From positions 1,076,501-1,140,500 of the forward strand of contig NZ_RBXD01000001.1 of assembly GCF_003634825.1 (NCBI RefSeq): a stretch of 64,000 bases of DNA, given 5' to 3'. The translations under genes and the position numbers were made by a program. Position 1 is the stretch's first letter. Every line of letters begins with the position of its first letter. The notes under the pieces were generated by a model. It was not told where the DNA came from, did not search any database, and was given only the letters and a program-made list of their open reading frames with translations. Positions 1 to 9,765 of this stretch are shown here, piece after piece. This DNA comes from Flavobacterium sp. 123. GTDB lineage: Bacteria; Bacteroidota; Bacteroidia; Flavobacteriales; Flavobacteriaceae.

Positions 1-834
1 ATAAACATTAGTACTTTTTATAATTATGTAAGTTGGAAAACATACATTGAAACTAAAATTATTCCTAAAACAGAAAGTATTTGGGAGCTTTCAAAAACTG
101 TTGTTGAACCAAAATTTAATTACACATTCAATCTCAACAACAAGTTGTATTCTGTCTACAATATGACAACCGCAATGGTTTCTTTGAAATGGAATCCTTT
201 CAGCGATTATATGCAAACCCCAAACGGAAGAATTGAAGTCGAAAAACGATTTCCTAAATTCACTTTTCAGTTTACAAAATCGTTGCCTAAAATTGCTCAA
301 AATGATTTTGATTTTGGCAAAATAGACTTTAGGACAGAGTATGAAAAAAAATATTTAAACGGTCAAAAAACAAGCTTGCTTTTTGAAGGCGGATACGCTT
401 TTGGCGATCTTCCTTTGACGCATTTATACAATACTTCGCCAAATAACATCACGAAAGAAACTATAATTCAAAGAATCACTTTCTCCGGAAAAAACAGTTT
501 TGAAACGATGTTTTTTAATGAATTCTTTTCAAGTGAGTATGCTTATTTTCAATTCAAACATGGTTTCAGCCGAGTAACTTTGTTCAAAAAAATAAAACCT
601 TCGTTAGTACTGGTTTCTCGAATGGCTTGGGGAAATTTACAAAAGCCAGAACAACATATTGGACTAGATTACAAAACCCTCAACAAAGGTTATTTTGAAT
701 CTGGTGTTGAACTGAATCAAATTTACAAGGGATTAGGCCTAAGCGGATTTTATCGTTATGGTCCGAATCAACTGCTTAAATTTCAAAATAATATCGCCGT
801 AAAAATAAGTTTTGTTCTAGATTTAGGTCTTTAA
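1..834 (+). CDS. DUF5686-family outer-membrane protein, C-terminal part (5' truncated by window)
   Basis: The frame is open from base 1 to the stop at 832-834, so this is the last 277 residues of a longer protein whose start lies outside the window. The visible part consists of alternating short hydrophobic/aromatic segments separated by polar turns and ends in the strand-like FVLDLGL, as expected for the C-terminal beta-barrel of DUF5686/carboxypeptidase-regulatory-like outer-membrane proteins, which are common in Flavobacteriaceae. The family assignment is from overall resemblance rather than a diagnostic motif. It converges directly, with no gap, on the antiporter gene. No specific substrate can be proposed. 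Confidence 0.6.
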   Translation: MNISTFYNYVSWKTYIETKIIPKTESIWELSKTVVEPKFNYTFNLNNKLYSVYNMTTAMVSLKWNPFSDYMQTPNGRIEVEKRFPKFTFQFTKSLPKIAQNDFDFGKIDFRTEYEKKYLNGQKTSLLFEGGYAFGDLPLTHLYNTSPNNITKETIIQRITFSGKNSFETMFFNEFFSSEYAYFQFKHGFSRVTLFKKIKPSLVLVSRMAWGNLQKPEQHIGLDYKTLNKGYFESGVELNQIYKGLGLSGFYRYGPNQLLKFQNNIAVKISFVLDLGL

Positions 835-3105
835 CTACGGTTTAAATATCAATACAGAAGGAACTCTACTCAGCCAAATACTTCTTGAATCGACCAAAGT
901 CTTCCAACTTTCTAGACTGATAATCATTAAATCCTGATTAGATAAAAATTCCTTTTTAACTATTCTATCCTGCATCAAGGAAATGTTTTTTGGATATTTT
1001 TTAAGTAAGGATTCTATTGAACTTTTAATAACAAAAGTCGAATTCACATGATTATTTACGTCCAAAACAACAACTTTAGAATCATTGTTATAAATTAATT
1101 TTTGAATGTAATCAATCAAAAATGCGTCTTCGGCATTAAAAATAGGAATGAATACTTGATTAACACCTTGCAAATCTTTATCGATTAAAATTCCTAAAGG
1201 CATTTTAGTTCTAGAAATAATTTGTCTTGTTCGCTCATCAAAAGGAGAGTTTTCAAACAGACCTTCTTTTCCCGTAAACTTATCAATCAAACGGTCTGGA
1301 TTAATAATTCTAGTGGTAAAACCTATCACTTTCCCTAATATTGTCCCTTCAAAAATTGATTTACCTAGACCTACTAAAAGCAAATCATAATCACCTTCAT
1401 TCGCAATTTCAGCAATCTCTGTTTCAATGTCAATGGTAGCTTTAAAAATAGTAGTGATTTCCTGATTTAGAAGTCGAGATTCTTCTACAATAGGAACAAA
1501 ACTAGCTTTTTCTTTATCCTCCATATTAAAAGAATGCATTTCATCACTCAAGGACAAATGCATTGCCGTTATACTTGCCGTATCTTGTTGTTTTTTCACC
1601 AAACTATTCGCTAATCGCAACAACGACTTTCCTTTTTCGTTATTTCCAAAAGAAATTAAGATTCTGTATTTATCAATATTAGTTACAATTTCTGGAGTAA
1701 TTGCGTCTTTATTTTTGAAGATATAATTGATTAAATCTAAGGCTGGACCAGTCATGAATGTGGTTACTAATGCCATAATAACCATCATGGTAAAGACTTC
1801 GGGAGTTAAAACTTTCAACTCTAAACCAATGTTCAAAACAATTAGTTCCATCAATCCTCTGGTGTTCATCAAAGCCCCAATAGTAAAACTATCACGCCAA
1901 CTTTGCCCAACAAATTTTGCTGCCAAAGCACTTCCTAAAAATTTCCCAACCACCGCAACCAGAATAATAAATCCAGTTACTTTCCATAAATAAGGATCGT
2001 TAATAAGCCCTATTTCTGTTTTTAAACCTGTAAAAACAAAGAACAAAGGCAATAAAAGAATCAGCGAAACATCTTCAACTTTTTCAATAAATATAGTTCT
2101 GAATTTAGCTGCATCGGGCATAATAGCTCCGGTCATAAAAGCACCAAATAATGCATGTATCCCAATTACCTCCGTAGCATAAGACGAGATAATCAATGTA
2201 AGAAAAAAGATAGCCACAACTGGCTTAACAATTGTGTCTTTTGAACCATATAATTCCCCTATTCGTTTCAAAAAAGGTTTCACGACAAACAACATAGCGA
2301 GCACATAAACCAAGGCTAAACCTATAATATATAGCGAACTAACAAAAGTTCCTGCTTTTACAATTGCAATTACAACTGCTAATATGCACCAAGCCGTAAT
2401 ATCATCTGCAGCGGCACATGTTATTACAATAGCGCCTAATTTAGTTTTATGAATGCCTCGTTCTTGAACAATTCGTGCCAAAACTGGAAAAGCAGTAATA
2501 CTCATAGCAATCCCCATGAACAAACTAAAGGAAAGAAATTTTACCCCATCAGGAGCAAACCTGTTATATACAAAATAAGCGAGCCCAATTCCTAATGCAA
2601 AAGGAATAACAATACTAGCATGACTGATAACAACGGCTTCATTAGCTTTGTTTTTCAATACTTTTAAATCCAGTTCCATTCCTATGACAAACATGAAAAG
2701 TATTAATCCAATCTGGCTTAAAAACTTTAAATTCCCTAGTGATTCTACAGGAAACAAAGCTGCTGAGAATTCAGGAAAATACATCCCTAACAAAGAAGGT
2801 CCAAGAACAATCCCGGCGATAATCTCACCTATTACTGATGGTTGTCCTATTTTTTTGAATAACCAACCAAAAAAACGAGCTACAAAAATTATCGTAATAA
2901 TTTGCGCAAGCAAAATAGCCAACGGATCCTGAAAATTATGTTGCATGGAAGCCAAAAAGTCATTCCAAGAACCATTTTCAATTTCGGTTTTTGCAATGGT
3001 TTTAGCGGATTCCAGATATTTTCCTTTATTTATAATCCAATACGTTAAAGCAGCGAAACCACCCGTTACACCAATATAAAATAAACCGTTTTTATAATTC
3101 TTCAT
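835..3105 (-). CDS. Cation:proton antiporter, CPA2 family, with C-terminal USP-like domain
   Basis: 756 aa. Residues about 55-460 form a multi-pass membrane domain with CPA2 hallmarks: QPSVIGEIIAGIVLGPSLLG (89-108), the unwound-helix region SITAFPVLARI (202-212) and the ion-binding Asp pair in AAADDITAW (D234, D235). These proteins exchange Na+ or K+ for H+ across the inner membrane. An extra N-terminal helix (about 8-25) precedes the core. The soluble C-terminal 290 residues resemble tandem universal-stress-protein-like domains rather than a RCK/TrkA domain. It is convergent with the DUF5686 gene and divergent from the RND exporter; the 198-bp upstream region contains CATCTTTG on the minus strand, a near match to the -7 element. 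Ion specificity cannot be read from sequence. Confidence 0.85.
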   Translation of the reverse strand: MKNYKNGLFYIGVTGGFAALTYWIINKGKYLESAKTIAKTEIENGSWNDFLASMQHNFQDPLAILLAQIITIIFVARFFGWLFKKIGQPSVIGEIIAGIVLGPSLLGMYFPEFSAALFPVESLGNLKFLSQIGLILFMFVIGMELDLKVLKNKANEAVVISHASIVIPFALGIGLAYFVYNRFAPDGVKFLSFSLFMGIAMSITAFPVLARIVQERGIHKTKLGAIVITCAAADDITAWCILAVVIAIVKAGTFVSSLYIIGLALVYVLAMLFVVKPFLKRIGELYGSKDTIVKPVVAIFFLTLIISSYATEVIGIHALFGAFMTGAIMPDAAKFRTIFIEKVEDVSLILLLPLFFVFTGLKTEIGLINDPYLWKVTGFIILVAVVGKFLGSALAAKFVGQSWRDSFTIGALMNTRGLMELIVLNIGLELKVLTPEVFTMMVIMALVTTFMTGPALDLINYIFKNKDAITPEIVTNIDKYRILISFGNNEKGKSLLRLANSLVKKQQDTASITAMHLSLSDEMHSFNMEDKEKASFVPIVEESRLLNQEITTIFKATIDIETEIAEIANEGDYDLLLVGLGKSIFEGTILGKVIGFTTRIINPDRLIDKFTGKEGLFENSPFDERTRQIISRTKMPLGILIDKDLQGVNQVFIPIFNAEDAFLIDYIQKLIYNNDSKVVVLDVNNHVNSTFVIKSSIESLLKKYPKNISLMQDRIVKKEFLSNQDLMIISLESWKTLVDSRSIWLSRVPSVLIFKP

Positions 3106-3303
3106 ACTTATATTTAAGTCGTAATTATCCCATCTAAATATCGCAAAGATGAGAAAACCAAATATATGAATTATTATAGCACTAAAAATAGTAACCTAAA
3201 TTTAATCTCGACGAAATTTTAACCTTTTAAAAAAGAAATCTACTCTTCAAAAGCTTAAAAATAACCAAGCTTTATATACCTTTACCGCCTGTAAATATAA
3301 AAT

Positions 3304-5718
3304 ATGGTCAAGTGGTTTAGTTTAGGATTCTGGGAATTAATTGCCCGAATCGTACTTAGAAATAGAATTTTAATGTTATCTATAATTGTTGGGATAACAG
3401 CTCTTTTGGCAATGCAATGGAAGAACATCCATTTCACCTTTACGGAGGCTAATATGTTGCCCGATGATAATATTGCTAATGTAGAATACAATGCTTTCCT
3501 AAATAAATTTGGCGAAGAGGGTAACTTGATTATCATTGGTGTAAAAGACAAAACTTTTTTTACGCCAAAAGCATATGCTGCTTGGAGCAAATTAATGAAT
3601 GGCCTGAAAAAAGACAAAGCCATTGATTTAGTAATTTCTTTAAACGATTTAAAGAAGCTACAAAAAAATGATTCTCTTGAAAAATTTGAATTAGTTCCTT
3701 TTGTTGACCAAAGCAAAACAATTGATAAATCCTATTTAGAGAAAATAAAAAAGGAGCTCTTTAATGATTTGCCTTTTTACGAAGGATTACTTTTCAATAA
3801 AAGATCTGGGAGTATTCGTTCTGCTATTTACATGGATAAAAAAATTGTAAATACTAAAGCTCGAAAAGAATTCATCCTAGAAAAATTAGTTCCAGCAGTT
3901 GAAAAATTTGAAAAAGAAACCAATATTGACCTGCGCGTTTCTGGAATGCCCTATATCAGAACGCTAAACGCAAAAACCATTGTTGACGAAATAAGCATCT
4001 TCATTGGAGCTTCATTATTAGTAACTTCATTGTTGTTTTTCTTCTTTTTTAGAAGTTTTAGAGCCACCTTGATTTCGATGGTTATTGTAATTATTGGCGT
4101 AATGTGGTCCTTTGGATTCTTAGGTTTATTAAATTACGAAATCACTGTTTTAACCGCTTTGGTTCCTTCTTTGATTATTGTAATTGGGATTCCAAATTGC
4201 ATTTTCCTAACTAATAAATACCATCAGGAATACAAAGTGCACCGAAACAAAGCCAAAGCGCTGCAACGCGTAACTACCAAAGTAGGAATGGCTACACTGA
4301 TGACTAATGTAACTACAGCCATTGGTTTTGCAACATTTGTAGCGTCTAATAATGACTTATTGTTAGAATTTGGAGTGGTAACCGCCATTAATATCATAGC
4401 GTTATTCTTTTTATGCATCATTGTAATTCCTATTTTCCATAGTTATATTCCTGCACCAAAAGATCGTCATATTGAGCATTTAGACAGAGGTTCTGTAAAA
4501 AAATTCATGGATTGGATTTTACATACAGTAAAAACTAACCGTTTTTCTATTTACGTGGTGGCCGTTTCCTTGCTTGTTATCAGTATTATTGGGATTTACA
4601 AAATGCGAATTTCAGGAAGTTTGATTGAGGACATGCCTAAAAAAGAAGCCTTTTTCCAAGATATTGTTTTCTTCGAAAAAGAATTTGATGGGGTTATGCC
4701 GTTAGAAATTATGATTGACACCAAACGTAAAAAAGGCGTTATGAAATTGTCAACGCTGAGACGAATGGAAGAATTAGAAACTACTATTGACGAAATTCCA
4801 GAATTGTCAAAACCGATTTCAATTGTCAACTTGGTTAAGTATTCTAAACAAGCATATTATAACGGAAATCCGGATTATTACGAATTGCCAACATCACAAG
4901 AGCAAGCATTTATTTTGTCTTATGCCAAAAATGCTACAAAAGACACCAAAGGCAATCTGATGAAAAGCTATGTGGATTCAACGGGTCAATTTGCCCGAAT
5001 TACCACTTTTATGCGAGATGAAAGCGGTGATAATATGCCTAAAATTGAAGCTGAAATTCGTAAAAAAGCGGATAAGCTTTTCCCTCCAGACCGTTTTCAT
5101 GTAACAATTACTGGGAAAGCATTAGTGTTCCAGAAAGGAACTGGATATTTGCTGGATAATTTACTTTCTTCGTTGATTTTTGCCTTTTTCCTAACTGCGC
5201 TTTTAGTTGCTTTTATGTTCCGTTCGTTCAAAATGGTATTGGTTTCTATTATTCCAAATCTATTGCCGTTGTTGCTAACTGCAGGAATTATGGGCTTTTT
5301 AGACATTCCATTAAAACCATCAACGATATTAGTTTTCGGAATTGCTTTTGGACTTTCGGTGGATGATACCGTTCGATTCCTAGCGCAATATCGAGAAGAA
5401 TTGAAGAAAAACCATTGGAAAATACGCAAATCTGTTTACGCTACTTTTAATGATGCTGGTTTGAGTATGTTTTATACTTCAATTGTATTATTCTTTGGGT
5501 TTTCGGTATTTATGTTGTCTAGTTTTGGCGGAACCATTGCGCTTGGCGGCTTAATATCTTTGACCTTGTTATTTGGAATGTTGTCCAATTTAATGTTATT
5601 ACCTGCTTTGGTTTTGACTTTGAATAAAACATTGGCCAACGAGCAGGAATTCATTGAACCAAAAATTGACATCATCGAACACAGCGACGAAGAGATTGAC
5701 GCGTTAGAAAAAGAATAA
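3304..5718 (+). CDS. RND-superfamily exporter (MMPL/SSD type)
   Basis: 804 aa in two homologous halves, each starting with one transmembrane helix, then a large periplasmic domain, then five clustered helices. The first helix bundle spans roughly residues 225-390 and the second 610-790. The sequence VFGIAFGLSVDDTVRFLAQYREE in the second bundle carries the acidic residues typical of proton-driven RND transporters, and FTEANMLPDDN lies early in the first periplasmic domain, as in COG1033 predicted exporters. Such proteins move lipids or hydrophobic molecules across or out of the inner membrane, often as trimers; the substrate here is unknown. A single gene with no adaptor or outer-membrane factor nearby. 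TACCTTTA just before the start is close to the -7 consensus. Confidence 0.85.
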   Translation: MVKWFSLGFWELIARIVLRNRILMLSIIVGITALLAMQWKNIHFTFTEANMLPDDNIANVEYNAFLNKFGEEGNLIIIGVKDKTFFTPKAYAAWSKLMNGLKKDKAIDLVISLNDLKKLQKNDSLEKFELVPFVDQSKTIDKSYLEKIKKELFNDLPFYEGLLFNKRSGSIRSAIYMDKKIVNTKARKEFILEKLVPAVEKFEKETNIDLRVSGMPYIRTLNAKTIVDEISIFIGASLLVTSLLFFFFFRSFRATLISMVIVIIGVMWSFGFLGLLNYEITVLTALVPSLIIVIGIPNCIFLTNKYHQEYKVHRNKAKALQRVTTKVGMATLMTNVTTAIGFATFVASNNDLLLEFGVVTAINIIALFFLCIIVIPIFHSYIPAPKDRHIEHLDRGSVKKFMDWILHTVKTNRFSIYVVAVSLLVISIIGIYKMRISGSLIEDMPKKEAFFQDIVFFEKEFDGVMPLEIMIDTKRKKGVMKLSTLRRMEELETTIDEIPELSKPISIVNLVKYSKQAYYNGNPDYYELPTSQEQAFILSYAKNATKDTKGNLMKSYVDSTGQFARITTFMRDESGDNMPKIEAEIRKKADKLFPPDRFHVTITGKALVFQKGTGYLLDNLLSSLIFAFFLTALLVAFMFRSFKMVLVSIIPNLLPLLLTAGIMGFLDIPLKPSTILVFGIAFGLSVDDTVRFLAQYREELKKNHWKIRKSVYATFNDAGLSMFYTSIVLFFGFSVFMLSSFGGTIALGGLISLTLLFGMLSNLMLLPALVLTLNKTLANEQEFIEPKIDIIEHSDEEIDALEKE

Positions 5719-5745
5719 ATTAATTTTTAGATTCTACGGTTTTTT

Positions 5746-5830
5746 AGCCCTGATTGCAGGTGATATCCTTTTAAGAGGCAATTTTTCATTGCCTCTTAAA
5801 AGATAAAACCGAAAAGCAGGAAATAGCTCC
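5746..5830 (+). repeat. Interspersed hairpin element, copy A (Flavo-1-like)
   Basis: Starts AGCCCTGAT, continues to a long stem (CCTTTTAAGAGGCAAT pairing with ATTGCCTCTTAAAAG around 5767-5803) and closes with AGCAGGAAATAGCTCC. Copy B at 52599-52684 has the same head and tail with a different but complementary stem. I recall this consensus as abundant in Flavobacteria and possibly equal to the Flavo-1 RNA motif, which is not verified here. It lies between the exporter gene and asnS, upstream of the likely asnS promoter. Confidence 0.7.
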
Positions 5831-5873
5831 TGATTAGACCATTTGTCACAATGGCATTTCCAAACAAATCAAT

Positions 5874-5881
5874 TATATTTG
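5874..5881 (+). promoter_or_regulatory. Probable asnS -7 element
   Basis: TATATTTG fits the Bacteroidota -7 consensus TAnnTTTG and lies 43 bp before the asnS start. A TTTG at 5842-5845 is 28 nt upstream, longer than the usual 17-23 nt, so the -33 part is uncertain. Confidence 0.5.
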
Positions 5882-5924
5882 TATTTCGATAAAATACTAT
5901 TTCTCAATATCAATTATATCTAAA

Positions 5925-7358
5925 ATGAAACATACAAAAGTTAAAGACTTACTAAACAGCAGCACGATGCTTCATGAGGTAAATGCAAAAGGATGGGTGA
6001 GGACTTTTAGAAACAATCAATTTATTGCTTTGAATGATGGTTCTACCATCAATAATATACAATGTGTTGTCGATTTTGAGAACACTCCCGAAGAAACTTT
6101 GAAAAGAATCACAACTGGGGCTTCGGTTTCAGTAATTGGAACTTTGGTTGAAAGTAAAGGTGCGGGTCAAAAATATGAAATTCAGGTTTCTAAATTGGAA
6201 ATTCTGGGCGACTCAGATCCAGAGAAATTTCCAATGCAACCTAAGAAACACTCGCTTGAATTCTTGCGTGAAAATGCACACTTGAGAGTTCGTACAAATG
6301 CTTTTGGGGCAATTATGCGTGTGCGTTCGGTATTGTCATTTGCAGTTCATAACTATTTTCAGGAAAAAGGATTTGTGTATGTTAATACGCCAATTATAAC
6401 TGGTTCTGATGCTGAAGGCGCTGGTGAGATGTTCAAAATTACAGCTTTGCCTTTTGACAATACCCCAAGAAACGACGAAGGGAAAGTTGATTATAAAAAA
6501 GATTTTTTTGGTAAAGAAACCCATTTAACGGTTTCTGGACAATTAGAAGGAGAAACTTTTGCCATGGCTTTGGGACAAATTTATACGTTTGGACCAACGT
6601 TTAGAGCAGAGAACTCGAATACTTCTCGTCACTTGGCGGAATTCTGGATGATTGAACCTGAAGTGGCTTTCAATGATTTAGATGACAACATGGACTTGGC
6701 GGAAGATTTCATTCAATACGTAATCAAATATGTATTGGAAAAATGTCCCGAAGATTTGAAATTTCTAGAAGGACGTTTACTTGAAGAAGAAAAATCAAAA
6801 CCACAAGCGGACAGAAGCGAAATGGCTTTGTTAGAAAAACTAAACTTTGTTTTGGAAAACAACTTCAAACGCGTTTCGTACACCGAAGCAATTGAAATTT
6901 TGAGAAATTGTACGCCAAATAAAAAGAAAAAATTCAATTATATCATTGACGAATGGGGTGCTGATTTACAATCAGAGCACGAACGCTTCCTTGTAGAAAA
7001 ACACTTTAAATGTCCTGTGATTTTGTATGATTATCCAGCAAACATTAAAGCATTTTATATGCGTTTGAACGAAGACGGAAAAACAGTTCGCGCTATGGAC
7101 ATTCTTTTCCCTGGAATTGGAGAAATTGTAGGTGGTTCTCAAAGAGAAGAACGCTATGATGTTTTAGTCGAAAAGATGAAAGCTTTAGGAATTGATGAAG
7201 AAGAATTATGGTGGTATTTAGATACCCGCCGATTTGGTTCAGCGGTTCATTCTGGTTTCGGTCTTGGATTTGAAAGATTGGTATTGTTTGTAACTGGTAT
7301 GACTAATATTCGTGACGTAATTCCTTTCCCTAGAACGCCAATGAACGCAGAATTCTAA
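5925..7358 (+). CDS. asnS: Asparaginyl-tRNA synthetase
   Basis: 477 aa, full length. Charges tRNA-Asn with asparagine in the cytoplasm. An N-terminal OB-fold anticodon-binding domain (about 10-115) is followed by the class II catalytic core: motif 2 in [20 protein letters not shown] and motif 3 in [18 protein letters not shown] close to the end, finishing with the typical [17 protein letters not shown]. These features separate it from AspRS and LysRS. The start [10 protein letters not shown] gives a normal-length family member. It is followed after 78 bp by rpoN. Interspersed repeat copy A lies in its upstream region. Confidence 0.97.
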   Translation: MKHTKVKDLLNSSTMLHEVNAKGWVRTFRNNQFIALNDGSTINNIQCVVDFENTPEETLKRITTGASVSVIGTLVESKGAGQKYEIQVSKLEILGDSDPEKFPMQPKKHSLEFLRENAHLRVRTNAFGAIMRVRSVLSFAVHNYFQEKGFVYVNTPIITGSDAEGAGEMFKITALPFDNTPRNDEGKVDYKKDFFGKETHLTVSGQLEGETFAMALGQIYTFGPTFRAENSNTSRHLAEFWMIEPEVAFNDLDDNMDLAEDFIQYVIKYVLEKCPEDLKFLEGRLLEEEKSKPQADRSEMALLEKLNFVLENNFKRVSYTEAIEILRNCTPNKKKKFNYIIDEWGADLQSEHERFLVEKHFKCPVILYDYPANIKAFYMRLNEDGKTVRAMDILFPGIGEIVGGSQREERYDVLVEKMKALGIDEEELWWYLDTRRFGSAVHSGFGLGFERLVLFVTGMTNIRDVIPFPRTPMNAEF

Positions 7359-7436
7359 AAATTTGTTTCCCGTTTAAAAGTTTCAAGTTCAACAACCTGA
7401 AGCTTTAAACATTAAACAAAAACAACAAAATATAAA

Positions 7437-8903
7437 ATGCTAAAGCAATTTCTAAATCTAAAATTATCCCAAAAATTATCTCCTCAACAAATCCAGTTGA
7501 TGAAGCTAATTCAATTGCCTACCCAAGCATTTGAACAACGTTTGTTAGAAGAAATGAACGAAAATCCAGCACTAGAAGCCGGAAAAGAAGAAGAGGAATA
7601 CGAAAAAGATGAGTTCGACAACGAAGATTATGATGACTATGATGATGCCGAATCCGAAAGAATCGATGCTGAAGACATTAACATAGATGAATATTTAAGC
7701 AACGACGACACTCCGGAATATAAAACTCAAGCAAACAATTACAGTGATGACGATGATGATCACGATGCTCCTTTTGCAGCGCCTATAAGTTTTCATCAAG
7801 ATTTAATCAATCAATTAAACACCTTCATTTTAAGTGATGAAGACCGCGAAATCGCAGAATTTCTCGTTGGTAGTATTGATGATATGGGGTACATCCGCAG
7901 AAGCATTCCTGATATGGTAGATGATATGGCGTTTACTCAAGGGATTTATACGGATGAAAAAACAGTGGATCGCATGCTACAAGTTATCCATGAACTGGAA
8001 CCATCTGGAGTTGGTGCGCGCGATTTACAGGAATGTTTACTCTTGCAGTTAAAACACAAAACGCCTACGGAGTATGTTGCATTAGCAACTGATATCATCG
8101 AAAATCAGTTTGATGCTTTCACTAAAAAACATTACGACAAGCTTTTACAGAAATACAATGTTTCGAATGAGCAACTCAAAAAAGCCATTCATGAAATCGA
8201 AAAACTAAATCCAAAACCTGGAGGTTCCTTTACCGGAAACAATAAAGTTACCGAAAATGTAGTTCCTGATTTTGCTATTAGAATTGTAGACGGCGAATTA
8301 GAATTGACCTTAAACGGCCGAAATGCTCCTTCCTTACATGTCTCAAAAGACTATCAGGAAATGATGCAAACCTATAAAGATTCCCGTGATAAATCTGCTC
8401 AACAAAAAGATGCTGTACAATTTATCAAACAAAAACTGGATTCCGCAAAATGGTTTATTGATGCCATTCGTCAACGTCAGGAAACGCTTTTTGTAACTAT
8501 GAATGCTATTATGCATTATCAGAAAGAATATTTTCTGGAAGGCGATGAAACTAAATTGAAACCGATGATTCTGAAAGACATTGCTGACATGGTAGGTCTT
8601 GATATTTCAACGATTTCACGCGTGGCCAATAGCAAATATGTAGAAACTCCTTATGGCACCAAATTAATCAAAGAATTCTTCTCAGAAGCCATGAAAAATG
8701 ATCAGGGAGAAGATGTTTCCACTCTTGAAATTAAAAAAATTCTAAAAAATACCATCGAAGAAGAAGACAAACACAAACCGCTTCCAGATGATCAATTAGC
8801 TGAAATTCTTAAAGAAAAAGGCTATCCAATTGCCCGAAGAACAATTGCAAAATACAGAGAACAACTCGATATTCCTGTAGCAAGAATGAGAAAGAAAATG
8901 TAA
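7437..8903 (+). CDS. rpoN: RNA polymerase sigma-54 factor
   Basis: 488 aa. Region I (LKLSQKLSPQQIQLMKLIQLP, residues about 8-28) is the Gln/Leu-rich activator-interacting segment. Region II (about 50-118) is strongly acidic with runs of D/E. The core-binding and HTH parts follow, and the RpoN box ARRTIAKYRE at 466-475 matches the diagnostic DNA-binding signature. It directs transcription from -24/-12 promoters with AAA+ activators; none is encoded in this window. Co-oriented with asnS and ended by a strong hairpin shared with the convergent tdk gene. Confidence 0.97.
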   Translation: MLKQFLNLKLSQKLSPQQIQLMKLIQLPTQAFEQRLLEEMNENPALEAGKEEEEYEKDEFDNEDYDDYDDAESERIDAEDINIDEYLSNDDTPEYKTQANNYSDDDDDHDAPFAAPISFHQDLINQLNTFILSDEDREIAEFLVGSIDDMGYIRRSIPDMVDDMAFTQGIYTDEKTVDRMLQVIHELEPSGVGARDLQECLLLQLKHKTPTEYVALATDIIENQFDAFTKKHYDKLLQKYNVSNEQLKKAIHEIEKLNPKPGGSFTGNNKVTENVVPDFAIRIVDGELELTLNGRNAPSLHVSKDYQEMMQTYKDSRDKSAQQKDAVQFIKQKLDSAKWFIDAIRQRQETLFVTMNAIMHYQKEYFLEGDETKLKPMILKDIADMVGLDISTISRVANSKYVETPYGTKLIKEFFSEAMKNDQGEDVSTLEIKKILKNTIEEEDKHKPLPDDQLAEILKEKGYPIARRTIAKYREQLDIPVARMRKKM

Positions 8904-8921
8904 AATGGAATTTTAATATAT

Positions 8922-8960
8922 AAAAAGGGGAAATATGTTTTAAACAAATTTCCCCTTTTT
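8922..8960. terminator. Bidirectional terminator between rpoN and tdk
   Basis: AAAAAGGGGAAAT (8922-8934) pairs perfectly with ATTTCCCCTTTTT (8948-8960), giving U-tracts in both directions. The 3' arm reaches the tdk stop codon. Confidence 0.9.
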
Positions 8961-9568
8961 TATTTCTTCTCTTGATCTTTCTTCTCCTCATCCTTCCGCA
9001 TCGCGTGATAATAAGCAGCACGACTTAGTGGCTCGTATTCTTCGGTTTCCCCTAACATCACGAGTTTATCATTGTCCGTTTTTCGAAAACTATAATTGGC
9101 AAGATTTCCGGTACGAGTGCACACCGCATGCACTTTAGTAACATATTCGGCGGTTGCCATAAGTGCAGGCATTGGGCCAAAAGGATTTCCTTTAAAATCC
9201 ATATCGAGTCCTGCAACAATTACACGAATCCCTTGGTTTGCTAAATCATTACAAACCGTAACAATTTCGTCGTCAAAAAACTGTGCTTCGTCAATACCAA
9301 CCACATCACAGCCTTGCGCCAAAATTGCAATATTAGCTGCTGCAGGAACTGGCGTAGAACGAATTTCGTTAGCATCATGTGAAATAACCATTTCATCATG
9401 ATAACGCGTATCGATGGCAGGCTTGAAAATTTCAACTTTCTGCTTGGCAAATTGTGCTCGTTTTAGTCGGCGAATAAGTTCTTCGGTTTTGCCCGAAAAC
9501 ATCGAACCGCAAATGACTTCAATCCAACCAAATTGTTCTTTATGATTTACTGTATTTTCGAGAAACAT
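8960..9568 (-). CDS. tdk: Thymidine kinase, type II
   Basis: 202 aa. Phosphorylates thymidine to dTMP in the salvage pathway. Walker A GSMFSGKT at 21-28; [10 protein letters not shown] at 91-100 holds the catalytic Glu94; the lasso region near [16 protein letters not shown] follows. In many type II kinases four cysteines bind a structural zinc; here only the Cys of AVCT remains in the lasso and the C-terminal pair is absent (LSRAAYYHA), so zinc binding is probably lost. The extreme C-terminus is a charged tail ([10 protein letters not shown]). The family and length fit the start [10 protein letters not shown]. Confidence 0.95.
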   Translation of the reverse strand: MFLENTVNHKEQFGWIEVICGSMFSGKTEELIRRLKRAQFAKQKVEIFKPAIDTRYHDEMVISHDANEIRSTPVPAAANIAILAQGCDVVGIDEAQFFDDEIVTVCNDLANQGIRVIVAGLDMDFKGNPFGPMPALMATAEYVTKVHAVCTRTGNLANYSFRKTDNDKLVMLGETEEYEPLSRAAYYHAMRKDEEKKDQEKK

Positions 9569-9765
9569 TTTGTATTTTTCAACTTTAAAAATGAATAGTT
9601 TTTATTACTTTGTAATCGTAATAAATCAACCTAAAAAATTTAATACTTTTACGTTTTTCAAAAGTAGATATTTTTTATTAAAGGTGACTTCTTCCTTGGG
9701 TTAAATAAAAAATAAAGAAGCTTTAAACATAAAGACACGCCTAATTCACTATAATTTCAAACGAT

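Noticed and set aside
5746..5830. asnS leader riboswitch or T-box
   Set aside because: The probable asnS promoter lies downstream of the element and similar copies occur before unrelated genes.
7404..9730. GAAGCTTTAAACAT shared upstream of rpoN and the acidic-protein gene
   Set aside because: AT-rich 14-mer with only two copies and no symmetry; chance is likely.
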